A DNA stretch of 64,000 nucleotides from positions 310,001 to 374,000 of the forward strand of contig JADJDQ010000004.1 of the NCBI GenBank assembly GCA_016702605.1. Reading direction: 5' to 3'. The translations under genes were made by a program, and so were the position numbers. The notes under the pieces were generated by a model. It did not search any database. It was not told the origin of the DNA and saw nothing but the letters and a program-made list of their open reading frames with translations. This stretch comes from Candidatus Intricatilinea gracilis. GTDB taxonomy: Bacteria > Pseudomonadota > Gammaproteobacteria > Burkholderiales > Burkholderiaceae_C. How positions within the stretch are numbered: the stretch's first letter is position 1; each line of letters starts with the position of its first letter. This document shows, in pieces, positions 9,753 to 19,296 of this stretch.

Positions 9753-11204
9753 TCAATAGTGCAGTTCGAGCACGCTGATGTGTTTGTCATCCACCGGCCA
9801 GACCCAGCCGACGACACGTTCATTGATGGGGCCGGATCGGAACTGACCCACCACCTGACGGCCGGTGTCCTTGAGCAACAGGCGGCTGACGGCCGCACCC
9901 GCCACGCCGGGCGTGATGCCGGGCGGCGGCGACTTGCCGTCCAGCACGACGCTATCGCGAGGCAAGCCGAAGTATCCGCGCGGGCGGGTCAGCACCACCA
10001 CCGCCTTGCTGATCTTCTCGGCGTCGAGCACACGTTCGGGCCTCAGGTGCACCAGCGACGACGATCGGGCAAACGGCGAACGATAGATGTGGGTGGTCGA
10101 CAGGGCCGCGAGTGTGGGTGTGACGACGAACTCCAGGGCGGTCGTCGAGTCGGTCGTCAACGGGCCCCAGCGGCCGTCGTCACCCACGGTCTTGTCGATC
10201 AACGCGGAGCCGCGGCGCTGGCCGGTGGCGGGGTCGATGGCGTACACGGCCACCTTGGCGCCCACCAGCGGCAGATTGGTGGGGCCGGCGCCGGTCACGC
10301 CGGTGACCTTGCCGTCGAGCACGACGGTGGCCTCGGGTGTGATGTCCACCGTCGGTGCGCGGCCGGTGATGAAACGCCAGGCCGCTGCAAACGCCTCGGG
10401 GTGGAACGAGGTCTCGCGGTGGTCGCGCCCCGGCAACACCAGGTTCTCGGCGCCCGACAACGCCGGTCCGTCGGTCGTGACCTGGGTCTTCAGGTCCTTG
10501 GCGCCGATCCAGCTGCCGTCGGGTTGGGCGAACTTGTCGTTGTTGTCCGAGCGGATCGTCAGCCACTTGGGGCCGGGCGTCACTTCCAGGCCCGCCGAGC
10601 CTGCGGGCAAGAGCTGGCCGTCCGGTCCCTTGGGGGCGTTCAGGCCGTTCAGGAAGGGGCCGGCGCCATTGAACTCGTTGGTCGGCCGAAAGTTCGGCAG
10701 CGCCCACACGCCGTGGTTGGGTGTGCCACCCAGGACGACGTGTGACACCTTTTTCGCCGCGCCACCCACGTTGGCCAAAACGTTGCGGATGGCATAACCA
10801 CCGCGCGAGTTGCCCATCAGCACCAGGTGTGGCGCGCCGGTGGCAGCCAGCACCCGGTCGATCTCGGCGGCCAGCTGGTCACGTTGCTCGGTGGTCGAGC
10901 TGCGGCCTTGCTGCTCCTTGCTGTCGTCGTCACGCGCCAGTGGGTAGGGCAGGTCGATGGCAAACAGCCGGTCACGCGGCCAGCCATTGCTCTCGAAGCG
11001 CCAGAGTGTGGTGGTCCACAAGGCGGCGGTGTCGCCGTTGCCGTGCACGAACAAGATGGGCGGCAATGCGGCGGCGGCCGATGGTGTCGACGGGGCGGCC
11101 CCGGACGTGGCCGACGGCCCGGCCGCACATGCGGTCAGCACGGACGTGGCGCCAGCCAGCAGGCTGGCCAGGACAGCGAAGAGGAGGGGGCGGCGGGCGG
11201 TCAT
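9753..11204 (-). CDS. Alpha/beta hydrolase lipoprotein
   Basis: Predicted membrane-anchored hydrolase of 483 aa. The start at 11204 gives a lipoprotein signal (residues 1-25) ending in LTAC, with Cys26 as the lipidation site. The hydrolase core has the oxyanion motif ILFVHGNGD and nucleophile elbow GNSRGG, followed by GGTPNHGVW. The C-terminal about 150 residues look like beta-sandwich modules and are not part of the catalytic fold. The substrate is unknown; an ester or lipid substrate is likely from the fold. Confidence 0.8.
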   Translation of the reverse strand: MTARRPLLFAVLASLLAGATSVLTACAAGPSATSGAAPSTPSAAAALPPILFVHGNGDTAALWTTTLWRFESNGWPRDRLFAIDLPYPLARDDDSKEQQGRSSTTEQRDQLAAEIDRVLAATGAPHLVLMGNSRGGYAIRNVLANVGGAAKKVSHVVLGGTPNHGVWALPNFRPTNEFNGAGPFLNGLNAPKGPDGQLLPAGSAGLEVTPGPKWLTIRSDNNDKFAQPDGSWIGAKDLKTQVTTDGPALSGAENLVLPGRDHRETSFHPEAFAAAWRFITGRAPTVDITPEATVVLDGKVTGVTGAGPTNLPLVGAKVAVYAIDPATGQRRGSALIDKTVGDDGRWGPLTTDSTTALEFVVTPTLAALSTTHIYRSPFARSSSLVHLRPERVLDAEKISKAVVVLTRPRGYFGLPRDSVVLDGKSPPPGITPGVAGAAVSRLLLKDTGRQVVGQFRSGPINERVVGWVWPVDDKHISVLELHY

Positions 11205-11335
11205 GGATAGTGCGTGGGCAGAAGTTGAGTTTGTCGTGTTGCCGATGGGGATGAGCGTCACATGGCTGATGGTTGTGCCGGCAGGCGAGTGACTTGCAAT
11301 GCCTCGTGTGCAGGTCTTGCAGACCACGGCGGCAG

Positions 11336-12376
11336 TCAGGCCAGACCGAGATCGCTGGCCGAAGGCAGCGCCGGATTGTCCAGCCCGCGTGCGGCCCGCA
11401 CGGCGTTGAGCACGGCACGCGCCGTCACTTCGGCGGCCAGAGTGCCCAGCACTTCCGGCGGCAGGCTGGCGCTGCTGCTGCCAGTGGCCAGGGCGAACAC
11501 GGTGTCCCCGTCGAAGGCCGTGTGTGCCGGCCAGATGCAACGCGCCAGGCCGTCGTGCGCTTCGGTGGCCAGGCGCCGCGCCTGCGCCTTGTCGAGCCGG
11601 GCATCGGTGGCGACGATGCCGATGGTGGTGTTGGCGCCGGGGACGGGCCCGGCAACTGTGTCGTCGCTGGCCACTGGCAGCCGACGGCCGGGCAAGCGTC
11701 CGGCGACAAAACTGGCCTGGATGTCGCGCAGCGTCAGGCCGTCGTCGTTGCGCGCGCCGGCGATCAATCGACCGGTGGACGGGTCGCGGATGTCACCCAC
11801 GGCGTTGACCGCCATCAGCGCCGCCACCGTGACACCGCCGACGGTGAGTGAAGCGCTGCCGATGCCACCCTTCATTCCGTGCTGCGGGCCGAAGAGTTTG
11901 CCGACCGTAGCGCCGCTGCCCGCGCCGACATTGCCCCAGTGCCGAGGGTGATGCGCGGCAGATGCGGCGACAGCGTCGTCGCTGGCGGCGTATCCAGCGG
12001 CGGCGTCGGGCCGGATGCTGGCGTCACCCACCCACAGATCGAACAACACCGCGGCCGGCACGATGGGCACCACCGCCGGACCGACTGGCAGGCCGTGGCC
12101 GTGTTCTTCGAGCCAGCGCATCACGCCGCTGGCGGCGTCCAGCCCGTAGGCACTGCCTCCGGCCAGGACGATGGCGTGCACTTGCTCGACCAGATTGCCG
12201 GGCGCGAGCAGATCCGTCTCGCGTGTGCCGGGTGCCGCGCCGCGCACATCCACACCGGCGACAGCACCGTGCGGGCACAACACCACGCTGCAGCCTGTTG
12301 GCCGGCGCGTGTCGCTGTAGTGGCCGAGCATCAGCCCGGCGACGTCGGTGATCTGGCCTGGGTAGAGCGGCGTCAT
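11336..12376 (-). CDS. P1 (DmpA/NylC-like) family peptidase
   Basis: N-terminal nucleophile hydrolase of the P1/DmpA family, 346 aa. Such proteins cleave themselves to expose a Ser or Thr nucleophile and act as aminopeptidases or amide-oligomer hydrolases. Here the junction candidate is Asn249-Thr250 in GANTTIGIVATDA, matching the NylC-type Asn/Thr site rather than the Gly/Ser site of DmpA. Other family blocks are VLAGGSAYGLDAA and GATVGKLFG. The physiological substrate is unknown. Confidence 0.85.
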   Translation of the reverse strand: MTPLYPGQITDVAGLMLGHYSDTRRPTGCSVVLCPHGAVAGVDVRGAAPGTRETDLLAPGNLVEQVHAIVLAGGSAYGLDAASGVMRWLEEHGHGLPVGPAVVPIVPAAVLFDLWVGDASIRPDAAAGYAASDDAVAASAAHHPRHWGNVGAGSGATVGKLFGPQHGMKGGIGSASLTVGGVTVAALMAVNAVGDIRDPSTGRLIAGARNDDGLTLRDIQASFVAGRLPGRRLPVASDDTVAGPVPGANTTIGIVATDARLDKAQARRLATEAHDGLARCIWPAHTAFDGDTVFALATGSSSASLPPEVLGTLAAEVTARAVLNAVRAARGLDNPALPSASDLGLA

Positions 12377-12459
12377 GGCCGGCAGTATCCCTGCCCAGCA
12401 GGATGTGCGCCTATCCGCTGCAGGCCCGCACCGCGCTCAGCAGGTTCATCCCTGCCTGC

Positions 12460-13587
12460 TCAGGCAAAGACGCCGGCCGTGTCCTGCATGCCGCTGCTCA
12501 CGATGCCCAGGTGGTGCAGCGTGTCGCCCAGGCTGAGCTCGATGCAGGTGAGGCGCTTGAAGTAGTGGGCGCCCACGTATTCGTCGGTCATGCCGATGCC
12601 GCCGTGCAATTGCACAGCCTGCTGACCCACAAACCGCAGGCTCTGGCCGAGTTGCACCTTGGCCTGCGACAACGCGCGGCGCCGTTGCGGCGCCGGTTCG
12701 CCGAGCTTGAGCGTGGCGTAGTAGCTCATCGAACGCGCCAGTTCGAGCTGCATCTTCATGTCCGCCAGCCGGTGCCGCAGCGCCTGGAAGCTGGCGATCG
12801 CCACGCCGAACTGCTTGCGTGTGTTCATGTATTCGGCCGTGAGTTCGACGAGTTTTTCCATCGCGCCGACGGCTTCGGCGCACAGCGCCGCGATGCCCAC
12901 GTCCTGCGCCAGCTCCAGCACCGCCAGGCCCTGGCCGGCGGGGATGAGTTCGCTGGCGCTGGCGGCGTCGAACTGCAGCTCGGCGGCGGCCGAGCCGTCC
13001 TGCAGGCTGTAGCCGCGCGACTTGACGCCGGCCTGGTGCGACTGCACCAGGTACAGGCCGATGCCTTCGCCTGCCACCGTGGCTGGCACGATGTAGGCGC
13101 CCAGCTCGGTGCCGGCCGGCACCAGGCTCTTGCTGCCGGTGATGACCCAGTCGGCACCCGCACGTGCGGCCGTGGTGGCGACCTTGTCCAGGTGATACCG
13201 CGCCGGGCGCTCCTGCAGCGCCAGGGCGACACGTTCACTGCCGTCGGCAATGCCCTGCTGCCAGCGGGCCACGGCGGGCGACGGTGAGGCCTGGGCCAGC
13301 ACGGCAGGCGCCATCAGGCAGATGGCGGCGTACGGCTCACACACGATGGCGCGGCCGAGTTCTTCCATCACCACCATGGCCTCGACGGCGCCCATGCCCA
13401 GGCCACCCTGGGCTTCGGGCACGACCAGGGCGGTGACGCCCAGGCCAGCAAGTTCGGCCCAGACCTCGCGGCTGGAGCCACCGGCCTTGACGACGGCGCG
13501 GCGGCGATCGAAGGTGTAGTCCTTGTCAGCCCAGCGGCGCACCGCGTCACGCAGGGCGGTCTGGTCTTCGGTGAAGTCGAAATCCAT
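12460..13587 (-). CDS. Acyl-CoA dehydrogenase, second of a pair
   Basis: FAD-dependent dehydrogenase forming trans-2-enoyl-CoA from an acyl-CoA. It has 375 aa, the standard length, starting MDFDFTEDQTALRD. The C-terminal signature is QLHGGIGMTDEY. It follows 12 bases after another acyl-CoA dehydrogenase gene. Adjacent unequal pairs of this kind often form heteromeric enzymes in breakdown of branched or cyclic acids; that is an inference here. Confidence 0.9.
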   Translation of the reverse strand: MDFDFTEDQTALRDAVRRWADKDYTFDRRRAVVKAGGSSREVWAELAGLGVTALVVPEAQGGLGMGAVEAMVVMEELGRAIVCEPYAAICLMAPAVLAQASPSPAVARWQQGIADGSERVALALQERPARYHLDKVATTAARAGADWVITGSKSLVPAGTELGAYIVPATVAGEGIGLYLVQSHQAGVKSRGYSLQDGSAAAELQFDAASASELIPAGQGLAVLELAQDVGIAALCAEAVGAMEKLVELTAEYMNTRKQFGVAIASFQALRHRLADMKMQLELARSMSYYATLKLGEPAPQRRRALSQAKVQLGQSLRFVGQQAVQLHGGIGMTDEYVGAHYFKRLTCIELSLGDTLHHLGIVSSGMQDTAGVFA

Positions 13588-13599
13588 GTTTGTCTCCCT

Positions 13600-14799
13600 T
13601 CAACCGAGAACAGTTTGGGCAACGATATTGCGCTGCACTTCATTGCTGCCGCCGTAGATCGTCGTCTTGCGGTAGTTGAAATACACCGAGGCGAGCGGCG
13701 CGCAGTGGCCGGCACCGCCGGGCCATTGGCCACCCAGGCCGGCGTCGCCTTGCCAGCCGGCGTCCATGGCTTCGGCGATGTGGGGCAGGCTGTAGGGGCC
13801 GGCGGCGAGCATCATCAGCTCGGTGTAGCGCTGCTGGATCTCGCTGCCGCGGATCTTGAGCAGACCGGCCACGTCCAGCGCCTTCTTGCCGCCGCGTTCG
13901 GCAGAGATCACGCGCAGCACCATCATCTCGAGCGCCACGATGTCGACCTCGAGCAGGGCGATCTGGTCGCGGAAACGCTGGTCGTCCCACACACCTTCGA
14001 GCTTGGCGATACGTTTCAGGCGCTCCAGCTCGCGCTTGGCGCGGTTCACGTCGGCGATGTTGGTGCGTTCGTGGCCGAGCAGGTACTTGGCGTAGGTCCA
14101 GCCCTGGTTCTCTTGCCCGATGAGCTGGTCGGCCGGCACCTCGACGTTGTCGAAGAACACCTCATTCACCTCATGCTCGCCGTCCAGCAGGATGATGGGC
14201 CGCACCGACACGCCCGGGCTCTTCATGTCGATCAGCAGGAAGCTGATGCCGGTCTGTGGCTTGCCGTCGGTGCTGGTGCGCACCAGGCAGAAGATCCAGT
14301 CGCCGTACTGGCCGAGCGTGGTCCAGGTCTTCTGGCCGTTGACGACGTAGTAGTCGCCCTTGCGCTCGGCACGGGTCTTCACGCTGGCCAGATCCGAGCC
14401 CGAGCCGGGTTCGCTGTAACCCTGGCTCCACCAGACCTCGCCGCTGGCGATGCCGGGCAGGAAACGCTCCTGCTGCGCGCGGTTGCCGAAGGCCATGATC
14501 ACCGGCGCCACCATCACCGGCCCGAAGGGGATGACACGCGGCGCACCGGCCAGCGCGCACTCTTCTTCGAACAGATGGCGCTCGATGGCGGTCCAGCCCG
14601 GCCCGCCGAATTCCTTGGGCCAGCCCCAGCCGAGCCAGCCCTGCTTGCCCAGGATCCTGGCCCAGCGCTGCAGGTCCTCGCGTGTCAGCCGCAAGGCGCC
14701 GTGCACCTTGGTGCTGATGTCGGCGGGCAGGTTCTCGGCCACCCATTGCCTGATCCTGGCGCGAAACGCCAGTTCGTCGGGCGTGAAGTTCAGATCCAT
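13600..14799 (-). CDS. Acyl-CoA dehydrogenase, first of a pair
   Basis: Flavoprotein acyl-CoA dehydrogenase of 399 aa. The start at 14799 is preceded by ggaga and matches the usual N-terminus MDLNFTPDELAFRARIR. Conserved blocks include WWSQGYSEPGSGSDLA near residue 130, NGQKTWTT, and the C-terminal IYGGSNEVQRNIVA. It overlaps no neighbour. It lies 12 bases upstream of the second dehydrogenase and is probably in one operon with it. Confidence 0.92.
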   Translation of the reverse strand: MDLNFTPDELAFRARIRQWVAENLPADISTKVHGALRLTREDLQRWARILGKQGWLGWGWPKEFGGPGWTAIERHLFEEECALAGAPRVIPFGPVMVAPVIMAFGNRAQQERFLPGIASGEVWWSQGYSEPGSGSDLASVKTRAERKGDYYVVNGQKTWTTLGQYGDWIFCLVRTSTDGKPQTGISFLLIDMKSPGVSVRPIILLDGEHEVNEVFFDNVEVPADQLIGQENQGWTYAKYLLGHERTNIADVNRAKRELERLKRIAKLEGVWDDQRFRDQIALLEVDIVALEMMVLRVISAERGGKKALDVAGLLKIRGSEIQQRYTELMMLAAGPYSLPHIAEAMDAGWQGDAGLGGQWPGGAGHCAPLASVYFNYRKTTIYGGSNEVQRNIVAQTVLG

Positions 14800-14912
14800 C
14801 GCGTGTGTCTCCTGGCAAGGCAAGGCGTACGTCGCGCCTCGTTGCCGTCGTTGTAGCACGCCGGTTCGGGCGGGCGATGTCGCTGCTGGGACAAGCCTGG
14901 CAACGGGCGAGC

Positions 14913-15170
14913 TCATCGCCTGATCAGCACCACCAGCACCAGAACCAGTGGGAAGGTCAACAGGGCCCCCAGAAGCACGGCGCCCCACAGCGTGGTGAGC
15001 CAGCCGCAGGCGGTCAGCAAGGCGAGGGCAGTGACGAACAGGCCCAGGCAGGCGGCGACGAGGTCGGCCAGCAGGGTGACGCCGTGTTCGGGCAGGTCGG
15101 GGTCGGGGGCGAAGTAGTCGACCGCGTTGGGTGCGGGCGGGTGCTGAACCGGGATGTCGGGCTGGGGCAT
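14913..15170 (-). CDS. Small two-helix membrane protein of unknown function
   Basis: An 85-aa product from the ATG at 15170. It has a polar, Pro-rich N-terminus of about 30 residues and two hydrophobic helices (about residues 35-56 and 61-82), ending in Arg-Arg. I recognise no family. It lies alone between the acyl-CoA dehydrogenase pair and a protease gene. The flanking spacers 14800-14912 and 15171-15356 show nothing else. Confidence 0.5.
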   Translation of the reverse strand: MPQPDIPVQHPPAPNAVDYFAPDPDLPEHGVTLLADLVAACLGLFVTALALLTACGWLTTLWGAVLLGALLTFPLVLVLVVLIRR

Positions 15171-15356
15171 GCGCCGCAGTGTGTCGACGCCCAGGCTCAA
15201 GGCGTGAGCCTGGCCGGCCTGGCGCCGAACCGGTGGCGAGCGGCGGGTCGTGCCGGCATACCGGGCTGCTGGGCTTGCACGGTCGGCAATGTGGGCATGG
15301 TTGGGGCCGATCACGCACAACCGACCGGGCGTCGGCCCTGCCAGGCTCCGAACTGA

Positions 15357-16070
15357 TCAGTAGCGCCGCGTCAGGCGCATCACGTCGCCGTCGCGCTGGA
15401 TCCGGAAGCGGCTCAGGAAGCTGTTGCCCAGCAGCACATAAGGCATGTTGGCCGGGGTGACGACTGCGGCCACGTTGTAGAGCTCGACTTCGCTCACACG
15501 CACGCTGTCCAGCGTGATGGCCATCATCTGCGTCACACCGTTGGCGGTGCTGCCGAAGCCGAGCTGGCCCTTGCGCAGGTCCAGGCCGATGCGGGTGGCG
15601 TCGGCGGCACTCATGGCCACCATCGTGGCGCCGGTGTCGACCATGAACCGGACACTTCGCCCGTTGATGGTGCCGTTCATGAAGTAGTGGCCACCGTCAC
15701 CCACCGGGATGACGATCTCGCGCGTGTTGCCACCCGGCCCGCCACCGGCTGCGCCGATGCCGCCGCCCACCACCACCGGGCTGCCACCGACGCGCAATTC
15801 GACGATCTTGCCCTGCAGTTCGACCTTGGCGGCATCGCCATTCAGGGACACCAACCGCACGCCGCGTGCCGACTCACCCACGGCAATCATCTGCGACTGA
15901 CCGTCGATGACGAACAGCGCCTTGCTGCCCATCACGCCGCCCAGCTGGATCTGGGGCGCGCGAGGTGCGCCGTCGGGCGAGTTGACGGGCTGGGCGCTCG
16001 CTGGCTGCAGCGCCACGGCAGCAGCCACCATCAGCAGGGCAGCGGCTGCAGTGCGGGCCAGCGTGTGCAT
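15357..16070 (-). CDS. Retropepsin-like aspartic protease, exported
   Basis: Clan AA single-domain aspartic protease (TIGR02281 type), 237 aa. A signal peptide (residues 1-26) ends at AQPASAQP-like sequence. The active-site motif MVDTGATMVAMS gives the catalytic DTG triad, with a later YVLLGNSFLSRF flap and C-terminal strand. Such proteins dimerise to complete the active site. The target in the periplasm is unknown. It ends the minus-strand group that begins with yajQ. Confidence 0.85.
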   Translation of the reverse strand: MHTLARTAAAALLMVAAAVALQPASAQPVNSPDGAPRAPQIQLGGVMGSKALFVIDGQSQMIAVGESARGVRLVSLNGDAAKVELQGKIVELRVGGSPVVVGGGIGAAGGGPGGNTREIVIPVGDGGHYFMNGTINGRSVRFMVDTGATMVAMSAADATRIGLDLRKGQLGFGSTANGVTQMMAITLDSVRVSEVELYNVAAVVTPANMPYVLLGNSFLSRFRIQRDGDVMRLTRRY

Positions 16071-16079
16071 GCGAGTGGC

Positions 16080-16568
16080 TCAGTCGCGGAAGTTGATGAA
16101 GGTGAGCGGCAGGTCGGCCACTTCCTTCTTGATCAGGGCCATGGCCGCCTGCAGGTCGTCGCGTTTGGCGCCGGTCACCCGCACGGTGTCGCCCTGGATG
16201 CTGCCCTGCACCTTCATCTTGCTGTCCTTGATGGCCTTCTGGATCTTCTTGGCCTGGTCGCTCTCGATGCCGGCCTTGACCTTGACGAGTTGCTTGAGCT
16301 TGTCGTGGCTCATCTTCTCGGGCTTGGCGCTGAAGTCCAGGAAGCCCGGCGCCACATTGCGCTTGGCCATCTTGTTGCGCAGCACGTCGATCACGCCGTT
16401 GAGTTGCAGATCGTTGTCCGCAAAAAGGGTGATTTCCTTGTCCTTCAGCTCCACGCGGGCATCGCTGCCCTTGAAGTCGAAGCGGGTGCCGATTTCCTTG
16501 TTGCTCTGCTCGACGGCGTTCTTGACTTCGACGAGGTTGGGTTCGAGCACGGTGTCGAAGCTGGGCAT
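16080..16568 (-). CDS. YajQ-family nucleotide-binding protein
   Basis: A 162-aa protein matching the YajQ family, which binds cyclic di-GMP in Xanthomonas and GTP or RNA elsewhere. It starts MPSFDTVLEPNLVEVKNAVEQ and contains GTRFDFKGSDARVEL and VRVTGAKRDDLQ, both typical. It is divergent from murB across 20 bases, so the two promoters must overlap. Confidence 0.92.
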   Translation of the reverse strand: MPSFDTVLEPNLVEVKNAVEQSNKEIGTRFDFKGSDARVELKDKEITLFADNDLQLNGVIDVLRNKMAKRNVAPGFLDFSAKPEKMSHDKLKQLVKVKAGIESDQAKKIQKAIKDSKMKVQGSIQGDTVRVTGAKRDDLQAAMALIKKEVADLPLTFINFRD

Positions 16569-16588
16569 GATGTGGGTCTTTCGGTGAG

Positions 16589-17626
16589 ATGAACGAAAAT
16601 TCTGCCATGCGCATCGAAGAAGGCGTGAGCCTGCAGACCTACAACAGCTTCGGCCTGCCGGCCGTGGCCCGCACCCTGGTGCGCATCGAGCGCGAGGCCG
16701 ACATCCGCAAGGTGGTCGATCACCCGGATTTCGGCCGTGCGCCCAAGTTCATCCTGGGCGGCGGCAGCAACATCGTGCTGTTGCGCGACGTGAGTGCGCT
16801 GGTGCTCAAGGTCGAGATTGTCGGCCGTCGCCTGGTCGAGGAACGCGACGACGCCTGGATCGTCGAGGCCGGTGCCGGCGAGAACTGGCATGCGCTGGTC
16901 GACTGGACCTTGTCCGAAGGCTGGCCGGGGCTCGAGAACCTGGCGCTCATCCCCGGCACGGTGGGCGCGGCGCCGGTGCAGAACATCGGCGCCTACGGCA
17001 TGGAACTGGCCGACCGGTTCGACAGCCTCGACGCGGTCGACCTGGTGACCGGCCGCAACGTCACACTCAACGCAGCGCAGTGCCGCTTCGGCTACCGCGA
17101 CAGCATCTTCAAGCAGGCTCTGGCCGGCAAGAGTGTGATCACACGCGTGCGTTTCAGGCTGCCGCGTCCCTGGCAGCCAGTGCTGGGTTATCTGGACCTG
17201 CAGCGGCGTATGGACGAGACGGGCATCCACCACCCGAGCGCACGCCAGGTCTGTGACTGGGTTTGCGCCATCCGCCGCGCCAAGTTGCCCGACCCGGCGG
17301 TGATGGGCAACGCCGGCAGCTTCTTCAAGAACCCGGTGGTGACCCCCGAGCAATGCCGCGACATCATCGGCCGCGACCCGCACCTGGTGCACTACGCCAT
17401 GCCCGACGGCAGCTTCAAGCTGGCAGCCGGCTGGCTCATCGACGCCTGCGGCTGGAAGGGCAAGCAGGTCGGCGGTGTGGGTGTGCACGACAAGCAGGCC
17501 CTGGTGCTCGTCAACCGCGGCGGCGCGCGTGGCGCTGAGGTGCTGACGCTGGCGCGGGCGATTCAGGAGAGCGTTTACGGCCGTTTCGGCATCCGCCTCG
17601 AACCCGAGCCGGTGGTGGTGGACTGA
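16589..17626 (+). CDS. murB: UDP-N-acetylenolpyruvoylglucosamine reductase
   Basis: FAD enzyme of peptidoglycan precursor synthesis that reduces UDP-GlcNAc-enolpyruvate to UDP-MurNAc. It has 345 aa (type I MurB). Blocks include TYNSFGLPA, LGGGSNIVL (FAD binding), IPGTVGAAPVQNIGAYG, and NAGSFFKNPVV with the catalytic Ser. A start at the second Met (16607) is possible. It is divergent from yajQ. Confidence 0.96.
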   Translation: MNENSAMRIEEGVSLQTYNSFGLPAVARTLVRIEREADIRKVVDHPDFGRAPKFILGGGSNIVLLRDVSALVLKVEIVGRRLVEERDDAWIVEAGAGENWHALVDWTLSEGWPGLENLALIPGTVGAAPVQNIGAYGMELADRFDSLDAVDLVTGRNVTLNAAQCRFGYRDSIFKQALAGKSVITRVRFRLPRPWQPVLGYLDLQRRMDETGIHHPSARQVCDWVCAIRRAKLPDPAVMGNAGSFFKNPVVTPEQCRDIIGRDPHLVHYAMPDGSFKLAAGWLIDACGWKGKQVGGVGVHDKQALVLVNRGGARGAEVLTLARAIQESVYGRFGIRLEPEPVVVD

Positions 17627-17633
17627 GCGCGGC

Positions 17634-18203
17634 TCAATCGGCCTTCCAGCTGCCGCTGCGGATCATGTCGAAGGTGAGTCGTTCCACCTTGACCGGCGTG
17701 GCGCCGCGCAGGATGCCCAGGCGGGCGGCGGCAGCGTAACTCAGGTCGATGACGGTGCCGCGCTCGAAGGGGCCGCGATCATTGACCCTCACGATCACGC
17801 TGCGGCCGGTGGCCGGATTGCTGACGCGGGCGTAGCTCGGGATCGGCATGGTCGGGTGGGCCGCCGTCATGGCGTACATGTCGTAGATCTCGCCGCTGGC
17901 GGTCGGCCGGCCGTGATACGCCTTGCCGTACCAGGTGCCGAGCCCGCTTTGCGTGAGGGGCTCGTCGTCGGTGAGCGGGCGGTAGGTGCGCCCGCTGTAG
18001 GCATAAGGCTTGTTCGGCCCGCCGACACGGATGGGTTCGATGCGTGGCACGGCGTTCGGCGTACTGGCCACTCCGGCCGGCGGGTTGCGCGGCGGTCCGT
18101 CCGGCCCACGGCTGCTGGCGCAGGCGCCGAGCAAGACGGCCAGCACCAAGGCAGCGAGCATGGCCGTTCCCGAGCGCAAGGGGTAGTGATGCAAGGAGGT
18201 CAT
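17634..18203 (-). CDS. rlpA: RlpA-family septal ring lytic transglycosylase lipoprotein
   Basis: Outer-membrane lipoprotein that cleaves peptide-free glycan strands. The start at 18203 gives 189 aa with a lipobox LLGAC near residue 28. The double-psi beta-barrel follows with GTWYGKAYHGRPTASGE and the catalytic Asp block VRVNDRGPF. It has no C-terminal SPOR domain, unlike E. coli RlpA. It is convergent with murB, with only 7 bases between them. Confidence 0.88.
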   Translation of the reverse strand: MTSLHHYPLRSGTAMLAALVLAVLLGACASSRGPDGPPRNPPAGVASTPNAVPRIEPIRVGGPNKPYAYSGRTYRPLTDDEPLTQSGLGTWYGKAYHGRPTASGEIYDMYAMTAAHPTMPIPSYARVSNPATGRSVIVRVNDRGPFERGTVIDLSYAAAARLGILRGATPVKVERLTFDMIRSGSWKAD

Positions 18204-18300
18204 CGGTGCCGGCGGGACCTGTCGTGACGTCGTGGTTGTACGGCGAGTCAGCGTAGGTTGTTGCGCCAGGTCGGTGCGCTGCATGCTGCCAGACGGCTGC

Positions 18301-19086
18301 TCAGACGTCGATCTCGACGATCACCGGCGCGTGGTCGCTCGGGCGTTCGTTCTTGCGCATGGGTTTGTCGATCACGCAGCCGCGCACCAAGGGGCGCAGC
18401 GCCTCACTCACCAGGATGTGGTCGATGCGCAGGCCCTGGTTCTTGCGGAAGGCCAGGTTGCGGTAGTCCCACCAGCTCCAGCTCTTGGGCGGTTGTTCGA
18501 ACAGACGAAACGAGTCGTGCAACCCCAGGCCGACCAGGCCGGCAAAGTGTGCGCGCTCCTGCGGCGTGCAGTGGATCTGGTCCTTCCATCCCACGGGGTC
18601 GTACACGTCGGCATCGGTGGGCGCGATGTTGTAGTCACCCATCAGCACCAGCTTGTCGTGGTTCTTCAGTTCGCCTTCGATGAAGCCGTGCAGCGCCGTC
18701 AACCAGGCCATCTTGTAGACGAACTTGTCGCTGTCCGGCGCCTGCCCGTTGGGAAAGTAGGCGCCCACCACGCGCACGCTGGCGCCACTCGGCGCGGTGA
18801 CGCTGGCCGTGATGACGCGCGCCATGTCGTCGGCAAAGCCCGGGATGTTGCGCACCACGTCGGCGGGTGCCTGGCCCCGCACCAGCACCGCCACGCCGTT
18901 GTAGGTCTTCTGGCCGAACCAGGCCACCTGCCAGCCGGCCGCCTCAATTTCGGCGTGCGGAAACTTGTCGTCGGTGAGTTTGGTTTCCTGCAGCACCACC
19001 ACGTCGGGCTGGGCCACAGGCAACCAGTCGAGCAACTGCGGCAGCCGCACGGCCAGGGAGTTGACGTTCCAGGTGGCGAGTTTCAT
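18301..19086 (-). CDS. xthA: Exodeoxyribonuclease III
   Basis: AP endonuclease and 3'-5' exonuclease of base-excision repair, 261 aa from the start at 19086 (MKLATWNVNSLAVR). Metal-binding and catalytic blocks are visible: VVVLQETKL, GDYNIAPTDADVYD and the C-terminal SDHAPVIVEID with the catalytic Asp-His. The spacer 19087-19296 upstream carries nothing that I can identify. Confidence 0.95.
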   Translation of the reverse strand: MKLATWNVNSLAVRLPQLLDWLPVAQPDVVVLQETKLTDDKFPHAEIEAAGWQVAWFGQKTYNGVAVLVRGQAPADVVRNIPGFADDMARVITASVTAPSGASVRVVGAYFPNGQAPDSDKFVYKMAWLTALHGFIEGELKNHDKLVLMGDYNIAPTDADVYDPVGWKDQIHCTPQERAHFAGLVGLGLHDSFRLFEQPPKSWSWWDYRNLAFRKNQGLRIDHILVSEALRPLVRGCVIDKPMRKNERPSDHAPVIVEIDV

Positions 19087-19296
19087 TGGGTGAGGTCTTT
19101 CGTCTGCTGGGTTGGGGCGGCTGCGCTGGCGGGCGAATTCTGGCTGCATCGGGCAGGTCGAGTCGGTCGCTGGTGCAAATGGCGATCAGGCGCCTCGGCC
19201 TCAGGCGGCACGTCGGTCGCCATGTGGCGGGCGGTCCAAGCTGAGCGCAGAGAATGTCGCGCCTTGCCGCACGACCCATCTCTGCACCGAATCGAC

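Noticed and set aside
9390..10745. 451-codon plus-strand frame across the pseudouridine synthase and the hydrolase
   Set aside because: It crosses two genes with clear motifs on the other strand and has the Gly/His/Val-rich composition of high-GC shadow frames.
18232..19296. N-terminal extension of the NUDIX/MBL protein by 355 codons
   Set aside because: This part lies opposite xthA and has no homology-like features; the Met at 19297 fits the domain start.
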